Assembly: GCF_050624435.1 (NCBI RefSeq)
Contig: NC_134540.1
Span: forward strand, 106,483,739 to 106,547,738
Direction of reading: 5' to 3'
DNA from: Tenrec ecaudatus
Taxonomy: Eukaryota; Chordata; Mammalia; Afrosoricida; Tenrecidae
DNA: 64,000 nucleotides
The translations under genes and the position numbers were made by a program. Positions 56,501 through 62,416 of the stretch are shown in pieces; positions within the stretch are counted from its first letter, which is position 1, and each line of letters opens with the position of its first letter. Under the pieces are notes generated by a model, which was given only the letters and a program-made list of their open reading frames with translations, was not told the DNA's origin and ran no database searches.

Positions 56501-58759
56501 TGGAGCCCTGTGGGCACAGTGGGGTATGCATGGGGAGGAGGCTAACCAGAAAGCCAACAGTTTGAAACCATGAGCCACTCCACAGGAGAAAAAGCAGGCT
56601 TTCCACTCCTGTAGAGAGTTACAGTCTTGGAAACCCACAGGGACAGTTCTACCCTACGCAGTGGGGTTGCTCTGAGTCGGCACAGACTCGATGGTGCTAT
56701 TTGTCCACGTTCTCGCAGAAGAGTATTTTTTTAAAGCGTATGATGTTCAAACTAAATATTCTTTATTAAATGAGCCACATTATTCTAAAATTGATTGAGA
56801 TGATAATTTCACAACTTTTAAAAATATGGTTAAACCCTCGAATTTCATAATTATATGTCAATCACATTGTTAAAAGTTTTGTTTTACGGGGTAAAATCGC
56901 TGTTCTATTTAAAGATGACTTCACGGAGCAGCTTCAGTTCACGGCTGAAAAGCTATTTCCAGGTCCCAGTCTGGGGCTCTGTCTCACGGTAGCCAGCTGG
57001 GCAGTCTGGTTTAGAAAAATTTGAAGTTCGGCTCCATGCTTTTGGTTTTTCCTCCTTTTGATGAAAACCCATCCGTTGGACCCAGGACAAACCCCTTGAC
57101 TGGGCAACTACTCACATCAAAATCTGCATTCTGCCCAACTCACGGGATCAGCACCTAAATCCAACCACGGAACCCCTCTGCCTCGCCATCTTTAGGAAGT
57201 CCACCTCTGCTCCTTTGTTAAACAGCTGAGCCTGACCTTGGCCAAACGGGGCGGTAAAAGCCATCCTCCCCACGCAAGGTCACCGGGCCACGGGAATGAG
57301 TTGGGCTTCTGTTCTATACACGTCAATTCAGGCACAGAAACGCAACGCATGCCTCGCCACTGAGCAGTCAATCCCAGAAGCCAAGGGTTAGAAAGGCATT
57401 TGCAATGGCCTGAATGCGTTTCCAAGAGGGCTGATTAAAATAACAAAAGGCATTCTGCTGGCAGATTTTGCAGACATGGCTCATTTTATTATGAAATAGG
57501 AAATGGGCCTCTCTTCACCTCGGAGGCAAAACCCCCAGGAAGAAGAAATGGTGGCCTCAGACAATGGGCCAGACATGGAACTGCGCTAGTTCACGGCCTG
57601 CAGGCAGCAACTGCCCCCCTTTCCTTTGCTCCTTCTGAACAGCTGGCTTCCTCTGCATGTCAAGAAAGTAGAATTATCTATTTAAAAAACTGTATGTGCA
57701 GCACACTAGTCTGATTTCTGTAGCAGGGACCAAATCCTTTCAGAGAGCCCGCTATTTCTCTCATCACAGCCCCTCCCGCGCACGGAGAACTGGTGGAGCT
57801 GGGCGATGGGAGAGCCAGCGCTCGAGGGAAACGCTCAGCATACCGAAGTGATGACTTCAAGGTCCTTCAGATACGTCTTCTCGGTGGTGGACACCTCTTT
57901 AGCAATGAAGTAGGCTTTGTCCGTTGGGAATCTCTGCAAATTCGTAAAGAGAAGCAAGACATCATCCTCACTCTGGATCACGTCCTGATGACAAGCAGGT
58001 TGGAATGAAGCAGCTAGCGTGCTACATATCACTCGTGTGTTCCGTTTGTCACTAGCTGGTGATTAGCAAGTCCAGCCTCTCTGTGGGTGGGTGGGTGCAT
58101 AAGCCATTTAAGAGAGTGGGCTTCAGTGGGGAGAACGCAGTCTCGGAATGTTTCCTTTCGTGTAAATATCGCCATCATTACATGACCTTGGTCAGCAGAG
58201 CAGACGAGTCATTCACAGGTGGGCACGTATACAATCTACTTCATTCCTAACATGGCAGAGTGGTAACAGTCTGCCAGGAGATACATGTAAGAGCAACTCG
58301 AACACCCTGTCAGCGTGGGAACTTCAGAAACGGGTGTCATGCCATTCACAGAAATATAAATGGCAGCTAGCCCTGGGGGGTGGGGCAGGGTAACCGGCAG
58401 TCTGTCAGCCAACCCTGGTGATGCCACTGTGACTCGATTCCCTGCAGCCTATTCGTGCCACGGGCAGCCAGCACCCGGCGTAGGCCAGTCGCCAGTTTCT
58501 CCTCTTTTCTTTAAACAAAGAGTGAAAGCAAGTCCCTTGTCACCGGCCATCTTGCCAGGGCCAATCGGTACCTTTCTACGGCCTTCCTCTTCGTCGTCCG
58601 TCCTTGGGCACGCCTGGTCATTCAGCAGCGGGCTGACCAAGGGGGAGGCCTGCTTGGTGTCGGGGCTCAGGTTAGGCGACAGGGTCACGTTGGCAGGCAC
58701 GGCCCCACCCTGGGAGTTGACAGACAGTTCTGAAAGGTGAGGGCTACCAGTCAGGGAGC
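15750..58759 (-). CDS. FARP1: FARP1 (FERM, RhoGEF and PH domain protein 1), last 14 coding exons
   Basis: Join on the minus strand: 58759-58572, 57933-57844, 56072-55939, 36606-36525, 32584-32347, 28251-28121, 23983-23915, 23712-23623, 21579-21497, 21411-21299, 20921-20755, 17911-17804, 17363-17212, 15831-15750. This is 1727 nt: two bases, 574 codons and TGA. Every junction is GT-AG and every phase joins. The protein follows remembered human FARP1 from about residue 472 to its C-terminus. It includes the acidic linker, the DH domain (exons 2-6 here), PH1 (exons 7-10), a linker and PH2 (last three exons). FARP1 is a membrane-associated Rho-family GEF that acts in dendrite and synapse growth (family knowledge). 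FARP2 is the paralogue, but the linker and PH2 fit FARP1 better. The FERM exons lie beyond the right edge. Confidence 0.96.
15832..17211 (-). other. FARP1: FARP1 last intron
   Basis: Holds one hAT element (16105-16310). No other feature is seen. Confidence 0.75.
16105..16310. mobile_element. hAT MITE, OposCharlie-like
   Basis: Ends match as inverted repeats: ccggtgtcctcaaactgcgg on the left and aaaagtttgaggacccctg on the right. Flanks are gtctagag (16097-16104) and gtctagaa (16311-16318), an 8-bp duplication with one mismatch. The 'gtcctcaaactgcggcccgc' start resembles nonautonomous hAT families found in several mammals; the exact family is not certain. Confidence 0.7.
17212..17363 (-). CDS. 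FARP1: FARP1 exon: PH2
   Basis: 50 codons plus two bases, between acceptor gctccag and donor gtaggt. It reads [20 protein letters not shown] and then [14 protein letters not shown]. Confidence 0.96.
17364..17803 (-). other. FARP1: FARP1 intron, 440 bp
   Basis: Nothing recognised apart from splice sites. Confidence 0.7.
17804..17911 (-). CDS. FARP1: FARP1 exon: PH2
   Basis: 36 codons in phase 0, between acceptor gtttcag and donor gtgggt. It reads [20 protein letters not shown], the first strands of the second PH domain. Confidence 0.96.
18268..18420 (-). repeat. AfroSINE, antisense
   Basis: catcgcgtcagttccaaccc, acagcgaccctacaggacgg, then tttccccgcggagcagccgg and tttagcagcccagctcg. Confidence 0.65.
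18816..18925. repeat. 33-bp tandem repeat, 3.3 copies
   Basis: Units at 18816-18848, 18849-18881 and 18882-18914, plus a partial unit. Each has the shape yacatgtgtaccc...ccccntcct and shows about 65-80% identity by eye. It is a 3n period, so it stays open in one + frame. Confidence 0.75.
19375..19535. mobile_element. SPIN-type nonautonomous hAT element
   Basis: Ends cagcggtcctcaacccgtgg and ggaaggttgagatccactg form terminal inverted repeats. The internal gtagcaaaatgacagttatg and aagtagcaacgaaaatca are the SPIN core. It is flanked on both sides by gactagac (19367-19374 and 19536-19543), a perfect 8-bp target duplication. Confidence 0.9.
20257..20271. repeat. (GGT)n short tract
   Basis: Five consecutive trinucleotides in the FARP1 intron. 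Confidence 0.85.
20755..20921 (-). CDS. FARP1: FARP1 exon: linker between PH domains and start of PH2
   Basis: Two bases plus 55 codons, between acceptor ttccgcag and donor gtactg. It contains the acidic [20 protein letters not shown] and then [19 protein letters not shown]. Confidence 0.95.
20922..21298 (-). other. FARP1: FARP1 intron, 377 bp
   Basis: Nothing recognised. Confidence 0.7.
21299..21411 (-). CDS. FARP1: FARP1 exon: PH1 C-terminal helix
   Basis: Between acceptor cccgcag and donor gtgagt. It reads [20 protein letters not shown], the tryptophan-containing final helix that marks PH domains, then a Pro/Gly linker. Confidence 0.95.
21497..21579 (-). CDS. FARP1: FARP1 exon: PH1
   Basis: 27 codons plus two bases, between acceptor ttccgcag and donor gtaatc. 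It reads [20 protein letters not shown]. Only 85 bases of intron separate it from the next exon. Confidence 0.95.
21930..22100 (-). repeat. AfroSINE, antisense
   Basis: ccctgcaggacagggtcgaa, gggtttccaaggctgtgact and ccacagttccaaactgcagg. Confidence 0.65.
22345..22450 (+). repeat. AfroSINE variant fragment, sense
   Basis: ctgggtggtgcagatggtga as tRNA-like head, then gaagtgcctcagaagaaagg. Confidence 0.5.
22596..22692. repeat. 48-bp tandem duplication
   Basis: ccagtgccgctgctctagtt at 22598 recurs 48 bases later as ccagtgcctctgctctagtt, and both are followed by aggcca...cacacctgtttctctcc. Confidence 0.85.
23623..23712 (-). CDS. FARP1: FARP1 exon: PH1
   Basis: 30 codons in phase 0, between acceptor gtctag and donor gtgagt. 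It reads [20 protein letters not shown] and then GQLPLYGMT. Confidence 0.95.
23915..23983 (-). CDS. FARP1: FARP1 exon: start of PH1
   Basis: 23 codons in phase 0, between acceptor ctcctcag and donor gtaagt. It reads [20 protein letters not shown], the first strands of the first pleckstrin homology domain. Confidence 0.95.
24341..24498. mobile_element. SPIN-type nonautonomous hAT element
   Basis: Starts cagcggttctctctacccgt and ends ggaaggttgagaaccactg. The core cataacagtagcaaaattac and gaagtagcaacgaaataatg is clear. The flanks ttctagag and gtctataa share only the TCTA core, so the duplication has decayed. Confidence 0.88.
24540..25510 (+). repeat. L1 3' UTR region, sense, about 1 kb
   Basis: Contains tgcctggggtcttaaaggct and the block agtccacatggaagaagcac, both reversed in the copy at 4.3-5.4 kb. 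It ends aaataaaactgga with an A-rich tail at about 25490-25510. Confidence 0.65.
25765..25955 (-). repeat. AfroSINE, antisense
   Basis: ggaacagggtagagctgccc, gtttccgagactgcatccct, then tggtcgtttcgaactgctga and ccttgtagcgagcagcccag. Confidence 0.75.
26230..26850 (+). repeat. RTE-type non-LTR retrotransposon 3' fragment
   Basis: ggacatgtcgtcaggagaga, ccaggccctggagaaggacg and gatggagtgacaccgtggcc resemble the C-terminal end of the reverse transcriptase in RTE-type elements (GHVVRRDQ..., STRW.DTVAA), but the frame shifts between these parts. The boundaries are rough. Confidence 0.55.
27505..27690 (+). repeat. AfroSINE, sense
   Basis: ggctggcagttcaaaaccac, gatgaggctttctgctcttc, acccacaggggcggttctgt and gctagagtcagaatccgctc. 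Confidence 0.75.
27715..27875 (-). repeat. AfroSINE, antisense
   Basis: cagtctttttcccggggagc and tgctggtttccaactgctga. It lies 25 bases after the sense copy, making an inverted pair. Confidence 0.6.
28121..28251 (-). CDS. FARP1: FARP1 exon: end of DH domain
   Basis: Two bases plus 43 codons, between acceptor ttggctag and donor gtaagt. It reads [20 protein letters not shown] and ends DNLVIPGR. A (UG)n tract lies 60-107 bases upstream of its acceptor. Confidence 0.95.
28311..28358. repeat. (CA)n microsatellite, (UG)n in FARP1 pre-mRNA
   Basis: Uninterrupted CA on the + strand, about 24 units, 60-107 bases upstream of a FARP1 exon acceptor on the minus strand. Confidence 0.95.
29525..29715 (+). 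repeat. AfroSINE, near full length, sense
   Basis: gccctggtggcgcagtggtg is the intact tRNA-like A-box head; then gttcgcacaccagctgctcc, cagttctaccctgtcaaatg and ggcatccactcgacagcagg. Confidence 0.8.
31575..31765 (+). repeat. AfroSINE, sense
   Basis: gtcagctgtccaacccacca, gcagagatgcacagtcttgg and gagtcggaactgacccgatg with a ggttcggtttgg tail. Confidence 0.7.
31770..31930 (+). repeat. AfroSINE variant, sense
   Basis: ccatcagaggtgccacggaa, gaaagtcctggcgatcagct and tctggagcaagtctactctg. It is in tandem with the preceding copy. Confidence 0.65.
32347..32584 (-). CDS. FARP1: FARP1 exon: DH domain core
   Basis: 79 codons plus one base, between acceptor tcttcag and donor gtgagc. It contains [20 protein letters not shown], the conserved region 3 helix that forms the main GTPase-contact surface in Dbl proteins. 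Confidence 0.96.
33725..33905 (-). repeat. AfroSINE, antisense, well preserved
   Basis: ggacagggtaaaactgcctc, gtgggtttccaagactgtaa, tggtttcgaactgctgacct and gtaaccactgggctaccagg. A CAAA tract lies at its 3' end (33708-33726). Confidence 0.8.
35100..35445 (+). repeat. L1 3' end, sense
   Basis: gatcaagggttcatgaggga, ttttgagaatgatgaaggca, gtgataagagttgtatgagc and ccctaataaaatgaa with an A tail. Confidence 0.75.
35510..35680 (+). repeat. AfroSINE variant, sense
   Basis: aaaggttagcagttcaagtc, aggtgcctcagaagaaaggc, ctggtgatctacttctaacc. Confidence 0.7.
36525..36606 (-). CDS. FARP1: FARP1 exon: DH domain
   Basis: An 82-nt exon between acceptor ttctcag and donor gtgagc. One base completes tryptophan, and 27 codons follow, ending [14 protein letters not shown]. 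It is isolated: a 19.3 kb intron precedes it in the gene. The processed tubulin pseudogene sits in that intron, about 0.55 kb away. Confidence 0.93.
37160..38495 (+). pseudogene. Processed alpha-tubulin pseudogene, 5'-truncated
   Basis: An intronless tubulin-like sequence runs in broken frames. Recognisable pieces are GTGSGFTSL followed by [31 protein letters not shown], then [15 protein letters not shown] and GVNYQPPT-like GINYQPP. The first roughly 50 codons are absent, a short deletion removes the YTIGKE region, and several frameshifts and stops follow. A 3' UTR-like end carries AATAAA at 38474-38479; no long A tail remains. It is inserted in the FARP1 intron on the opposite strand. It looks like a LINE-mediated retrocopy of a TUBA1-type gene; the exact parent is not resolved. 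No functional product is expected. Confidence 0.9.
38513..38559. repeat. (CA)n microsatellite
   Basis: CA tract directly after the tubulin retrocopy and before a SINE tail. Confidence 0.93.
38560..38665 (+). repeat. AfroSINE 3' part
   Basis: gagttacagtcatgaaaatt, cacagggacagttctactct and gtcagtattgactcgaggac. Confidence 0.7.
39210..39300 (+). repeat. AfroSINE 3' part
   Basis: ctttacagtctcagaaaccc, ctgccctatagggtccgcgt, gagttggaattgactctggc. Confidence 0.7.
40000..40190 (+). repeat. AfroSINE, near full length
   Basis: gcccccgtggcacagtggct head, ggttggtggttcgaatccac B box, then accctaccctgtcctgaaag and gtatcgactcggtgacaacc. Confidence 0.82.
41060..41205 (+). repeat. AfroSINE, sense, diverged
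   Basis: ggctgtctgctccggtcaag, tgcagtcttggaagccctaa and gttggcatggatttggtggc. Confidence 0.6.
41305..41458 (-). repeat. AfroSINE, antisense
   Basis: gactcacagcgaccccccat, gtggatgcgaactgctgacc, then gtaaccactgcaccaccagg. Confidence 0.72.
42465..42620 (-). repeat. AfroSINE, antisense
   Basis: gatgggacagggtagaactg, gccctgtgggtttccggggc and tgccacgggagctc. Confidence 0.72.
42785..43125 (-). repeat. L1 3' end, antisense
   Basis: attttattggggctcttaaa, ataatccatacatcaaatgt, tttcaaaacattttctttct, then cctcatgaacctttgataaa. Confidence 0.73.
43835..44000 (-). repeat. AfroSINE, antisense
   Basis: tttctgagactggcagatga, cctcattttgctcccatgga and gggcttgaactgccaacctt. Confidence 0.65.
45590..45765 (+). 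repeat. AfroSINE, sense
   Basis: gtgaaccgcaaggtcagtgg, cttgaaaccacctgctattc, ggagaaagcggaggccgcct, ccgagttagactcgcctcca. Confidence 0.7.
46215..46385 (-). repeat. AfroSINE, antisense, diverged
   Basis: catcgagccgactccgactc, ggggtttctgaggcaccatc, gctagtgggtttgaacagct. Confidence 0.6.
47100..47275 (+). repeat. AfroSINE variant, sense
   Basis: aagtggttaagtgcttgacc, gagcctcagaagaaagacca, gaaaggtcacacagccttga, gaagcgactggatggtgcta. Confidence 0.65.
47606..47805 (+). repeat. AfroSINE, full length, sense
   Basis: gagccctggtgacatcgtgg head, gcagtttgaacccaccagaa B box, cggggctttctactcttgta, ggcagttctaccctgtccaa and ggcattggatcgatggcagt. Confidence 0.82.
47806..47970 (-). repeat. AfroSINE, antisense
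   Basis: gtttctgagactgcaactct, ggagcagctggtggatttga, ggttagcagcccaagactta and accagggccc. It is back to back with the preceding sense copy. Confidence 0.78.
49275..49335 (-). repeat. AfroSINE 3' fragment, antisense
   Basis: aaaccaaacccattgctact then gagccgattccaactcgcag, the reversed SINE end. Confidence 0.55.
49375..49560 (+). repeat. AfroSINE, full length, sense
   Basis: gccctggtggcgtagtggtt, acgtggtgggctgcgatctc, gggctttctactcccataaa, gagtcgtcattgactggata. Confidence 0.83.
52205..52410 (-). repeat. AfroSINE, antisense
   Basis: gctgattcctactcagcgac, gagcagacctgcccccaggc, and ccccacgagggctcc at the reversed head. Confidence 0.65.
52810..53015 (+). repeat. AfroSINE, sense
   Basis: ccggtttgaaagcaccagcc, actcctgggagaaggatgga, gactcacaggggcaggtgtc and ctcaatggcagcgagttt. 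Confidence 0.75.
53285..53370 (-). repeat. AfroSINE 5' part, antisense
   Basis: gggttcaatccacccacctt, agccaagcactgtcagcacc, gctacgagggccccgcatac. It shares its head and flank with the copy at 52.4 kb. Confidence 0.6.
54900..55480 (+). mobile_element. Mariner transposase relic
   Basis: Frame-broken translation shows [20 protein letters not shown] near 54985-55045, then pieces of the mariner C-terminal half, ending [18 protein letters not shown]. These are signatures of mariner transposases. There are several in-frame stops and frameshifts, so it is dead. Terminal repeats are not resolved, so the boundaries are approximate. Confidence 0.75.
55854..55881. repeat. (AGGC)n/(AGAC)n short tract
   Basis: Tetranucleotide run aggcaggcaggcagacagac, 58 bases downstream (in gene sense) of a FARP1 exon donor. 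Confidence 0.8.
55939..56072 (-). CDS. FARP1: FARP1 exon: DH domain
   Basis: The acceptor is ccggcag, the donor gtgagt. It holds 44 codons plus two bases and reads [20 protein letters not shown] onward to the helix ending EIEQRLAL. Confidence 0.96.
56073..57843 (-). other. FARP1: FARP1 intron
   Basis: One AfroSINE at 56.5 kb; the rest is AT-rich with nothing recognised. Confidence 0.75.
56505..56705 (+). repeat. AfroSINE, full length, sense
   Basis: gagccctgtgggcacagtgg, aagccaacagtttgaaacca, gagagttacagtcttggaaa, cacagactcgatggtgctat. Confidence 0.8.
57844..57933 (-). CDS. FARP1: FARP1 exon: start of DH (RhoGEF) domain
   Basis: 30 codons in phase 0, from acceptor ttgcag to donor gtatgc. 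It includes [20 protein letters not shown], conserved region 1 of Dbl-homology domains, whose glutamate contacts the GTPase switch in this family. Confidence 0.95.
57934..58571 (-). other. FARP1: FARP1 intron, 638 bp
   Basis: Nothing recognised. Confidence 0.7.
58572..58759 (-). CDS. FARP1: FARP1 exon: linker before DH domain
   Basis: The acceptor is catcccaaacag, preceded by a TTTC repeat; the donor gtaccg follows at 58571. Two bases plus 62 codons, from [15 protein letters not shown] to an acidic-basic end [10 protein letters not shown]. This is the low-complexity Ser/Pro linker between FERM and DH. The exon upstream of it was not found in the window. Confidence 0.93.
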
Positions 58760-58780
58760 CTGTTTGGGATGAGAAGTTTC

Positions 58781-58806
58781 AAAGAAAGAAAGAAAGAAAA
58801 AAAAAG
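58781..58806. repeat. (AAAG)n tract
   Basis: On the minus strand it reads TTTC repeats ending about 20 bases before a FARP1 acceptor. Confidence 0.9.
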
Positions 58807-60212
58807 TAATTCCTTCTGGGGCCTGGTTTCCCTTTAGAATGTCCCCCTCTCAGTGCCTGCGAACTACCCCCTGGCCAACACGATGCTGGGGTTCTTTTTC
58901 AGGTGGTGAGCTTGTTTTCTCCCCTCTCCCCTCCTCCGAGCACTACCAACGTTGCAATCATTCAATTAACGATAAGGTACAGAACATGGCCTAGAGCCCG
59001 GTTACCATAGTTTCGGGCTCCAAACCAGTGCACCCCCAAATAGTGTTTTCATCACCTAACTACGGCCGTGACTTCTAAGGATGACTCGCGAAAGACAACA
59101 GTGTCTACAACACAAGGAGACGTCGGGGAAAGACTAGAACATCGAACTAGACTAGCAGGGGTCTACACAACAGAAGACGTCAGACTACGTGGGGTCACAG
59201 CTAACGGGAAGGTAAAGCCGCTAAGTCCCCATCTACAAAGAACAGAAGGCGCGCGGGTTATACCTGCTGCGGGTACTCCACGTCTCCCACCGCTTGGGAC
59301 AGAAACACTAGCGTCACATTCACATGCAAAAAGAAACGAGCGTTTAAAAACTGCAAAGCTCAAGGTCATTTGATTTTCACCATTCCCTTTTTGGGTCAAA
59401 AAGGGACAGGTCGTTCCCAGCGCCTCTGAGCAGGACAACACACGAAATAACATGGAAACGTGGTATTACCCGTGACGAAGTCGGCCGAGGTGGAGGGCGG
59501 GCGGGCACTTAACACTCTTTTGCCAATGTGACGCTGCAACTTGTGTACCTCAACTCTGAAGCTGGGGGCGGTGGGTCAGCCGCGGGCAGTGCAGCCCCAC
59601 TTTGCTCTTCCCTATACTGACCAGTTTCCCCTCAATGCAGGCTTGCTACAAGGGTTAGTTAGGCAAACGCGGTGAAGTAACTTGTGGTCCTGTCTGGTAT
59701 CGTTTGGGGCGGGAGGAGGGAGAGAGAGAGACACCACGTGAATGCTTTCGATACTGTTCAACGTGCAGTTTCAGCCCCGTGAAGGATCTCCGGAGAAAGG
59801 GAAGCGTAACTCCCGGGAGGGGGGGGTGCCTCTGTTGCCCTGACATGTCTTCTCTCCCCACTGGGGTCACTCAGAGTCATTTTACAACGCCAGAGAACAT
59901 AGCCCGGCTGATAGCTGATGGGGTGATGGTTGTGGATTTGACCCCGGAATGAGCAAACTGTGGAGAACCTCCACCCCCCACACCCCCAGGCCCAGGTCAG
60001 TTGTGTCACCAGCAGTGTGAAGGGCCACCAGAAGCTGTCCTGCCCACCGACGACGGGCCGGCACAGCGATGCTTCAGCAAGGAGATTCGGAAATGGGAAG
60101 CCATGTCAGTGAGATGAAAGCCCGGTGTTAGTCAGGACAGCCCGCAGCCCACTCACCACCAGACCCAGGAAAACCCGGAGAAAGAGGCCAGGAGTTGCTT
60201 CACAATGTCAAT

Positions 60213-60218
60213 TTTATT
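60213..60218 (-). promoter_or_regulatory. Candidate intronic poly(A) signal
   Basis: tttatt on the + strand, AATAAA on the minus strand, in FARP1 sense direction and 1.45 kb before (5' of) the linker exon. It could end a truncated FARP1 transcript or a separate RNA. Confidence 0.35.
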
Positions 60219-60534
60219 GACACCAGTACACAACTGAATACAACCGTTTAGAGAGACGCGAGCGGGACCTGTCAAACAGAAACGCGAGGACAATCAACAC
60301 CGCAGTCGTCTCAACGTCCTGCACTGGTTTGGTTCCCAGTCACAGAGAGAAAGCAACCGTCATCACCATAAACAGGAGTTAGGAAAGAGAAAGGCTGGCA
60401 GTCGGTCGAGAGATCAAGAACGTTGCATGCTGCTGTGTGTTGCTGCTCCGGGGGGACTTCTTCTTGTTTTGTCCACCTTAACCCGGCCAGCTTGGGCCTC
60501 ACCTTCCGTGCTCCCACTGTGTGCACGCGTGCGG

Positions 60535-60559
60535 GTGTGCGTGCGTGCGTGCGTGCGTG
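60535..60559. repeat. (GTGC)n tract
   Basis: Consecutive gtgc/gcgt tetranucleotides. Confidence 0.85.
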
Positions 60560-62240
60560 GGGTCGGGGAGCCAGTGAGAAGCGACAGCATGCTGGGCCTG
60601 CAGTTTGCAGTGACTGGAGACAGGAAAAGCATTCCCCTCACCAGGGAGAGTTGGAACCCAGGGAGAAAACCCAGTTGGAAGGCGAGTTCAAAGGGGGAGG
60701 TTGGCCTGGGGAGCTGAGGGGAGATGGTAGGGGTGGATGGACCATGGGGCATGGCCAGCACCCAGCTGCAGAGACAAGGGGCTGCCGCATGCCAAGGGAG
60801 ACAATAATGCTGAGCGCCCGCAAGTACAAGGGGCGTCGAACAAGCTGCAGACAACGAAAAGAAACTAAATGTTTCCACACACCCTTGGAAGCCTCCTGGT
60901 ACAAGCACTACCACCTGAATAAGGCTGAGGGCTGCTTCCCCACCGGGGGACTCGCACTGGGAACCCTGGGCAGGCTGAGGGCAGGAGAGCAGAGGACGAC
61001 AGGCAGGGAGGGGCCTCACTGGCAAGGAGGCCCGGTGCTTCCGAGGAGACAGCCATTCAGAGCTGGCAGTCTCCTCACGTGACCGACCAGAGGCGGCACT
61101 CGGGAAGCAGGGCAGGTAGGGCGAAGTGCATGCCCACCTGGGCACCTCCGTCCAATCTGAGCAAGCCCACAGGTGGTTGGGCCAAAGCCTGCCGGTCCCG
61201 CCCACATCAAAAGGTCAACTGTGTGGCCTCCTGCGTTGCAGGTGCAATCCCCAGGTGCGGGGGACAACCAAAGGGGGCCGGCCAGTTTCCTTCCGCCGAG
61301 AGGCTACTTCAGCTGGCCTTGTCTAGGTCCGAAAGGCCCACGGAAGCAAAGATGATGGGTGTGTCTGAACATTAAAGCAGTACACGTCCACTGGCCAGGC
61401 CCAGGAATCGACGGGCAATTCTAACGAAAGGAAAAGCCGGAAGCTGAATTCAATTTTGCTCACCAGAACAGCATCCCTGGAGAGCAGGCTCTTCCCACCA
61501 CAAGAGAAACGACAGGTTTTCAAAGTAACCGCCAATAGGGACAATAGGGAGCAAATAGAAGGATGCAGCTCCTTCACTAATGAGCAGTCACTGCAATGTG
61601 CGGACGAGGGTAATTAGTAGAATTCGGCAGCCTGATGAGTAATTAAAATTCCCTTTGAGCCGAGAGTTTAAGGCAACACAGTGTACCGTATTTTCACGCC
61701 AAGTGGGCATGATTGGGTTTTTTTTGCAAATCACGCAGCCCCGTCACATGTGAGTTTCCTATGTGTGCTGTGTGCATTATAGTCACCTGGCATTATTCAC
61801 GTGGACGTGCGTCATGCTCAAACAATGACAGTCTACAAACCGGCTTCCACCAAGGTCCTGCCCTCGGCCTGGGAAAGTGCTGTGCTTTAGGAAAGGCAGT
61901 GTCCACGTATACAGTTACTGGAACGACTGTACCGGTTTCATGGCAGTAGTCCATTTTCTATAAGCATTAAGAAGCAAACGTGGATTTGTTGTTGGGCTAA
62001 ATGAGCTCCCGGCTGTCTACAGCACTACAGATCCAATTCAGAGCATGCGTCGGCCATCTGCTTTGGAGGCACAGCTCTGGGGGTCAGGAGAGGGGGCTGG
62101 GACTGAGGGTCCTTGCGAGCTACTCCATGGGCTCATCGATCCCTTCTCTTCATGATCAACATTCAAATCCAGGGCTGTTGAATCAATTTCAACACATGCC
62201 GACCAACCCCCGAGAATTACAGACTAGACTGGGTCTAGAG

Positions 62241-62416
62241 CAGTGGTTCTCAACCTTCCGAATGCCTCGTGTGGTGGTGACCACCCCCAACCATAACATT
62301 ATTTTCATTGCTACTTCATCACTGTCATTTGGCTACTGTTATGAATCAGGAAACCCCTGTGAAAAGGTCGTTTGCTACCCCCAGAGCGGCCGCAACCCAC
62401 AGGTTGAGAACGGCTG
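62241..62416. mobile_element. SPIN-type nonautonomous hAT element
   Basis: Starts cagtggttctcaaccttccg and ends aggttgagaacggctg; the core is ttcattgctacttcatcact (reverse of the other copies). It is flanked by gtctagag at 62233-62240 and 62417-62424, a perfect 8-bp duplication with a central TA. Confidence 0.92.

Noticed and set aside
61683..61930. Second copy of the MITE suggested by taccgtattttcacg
   Set aside because: Only one end resembles a terminus and no matching inverted end was found.
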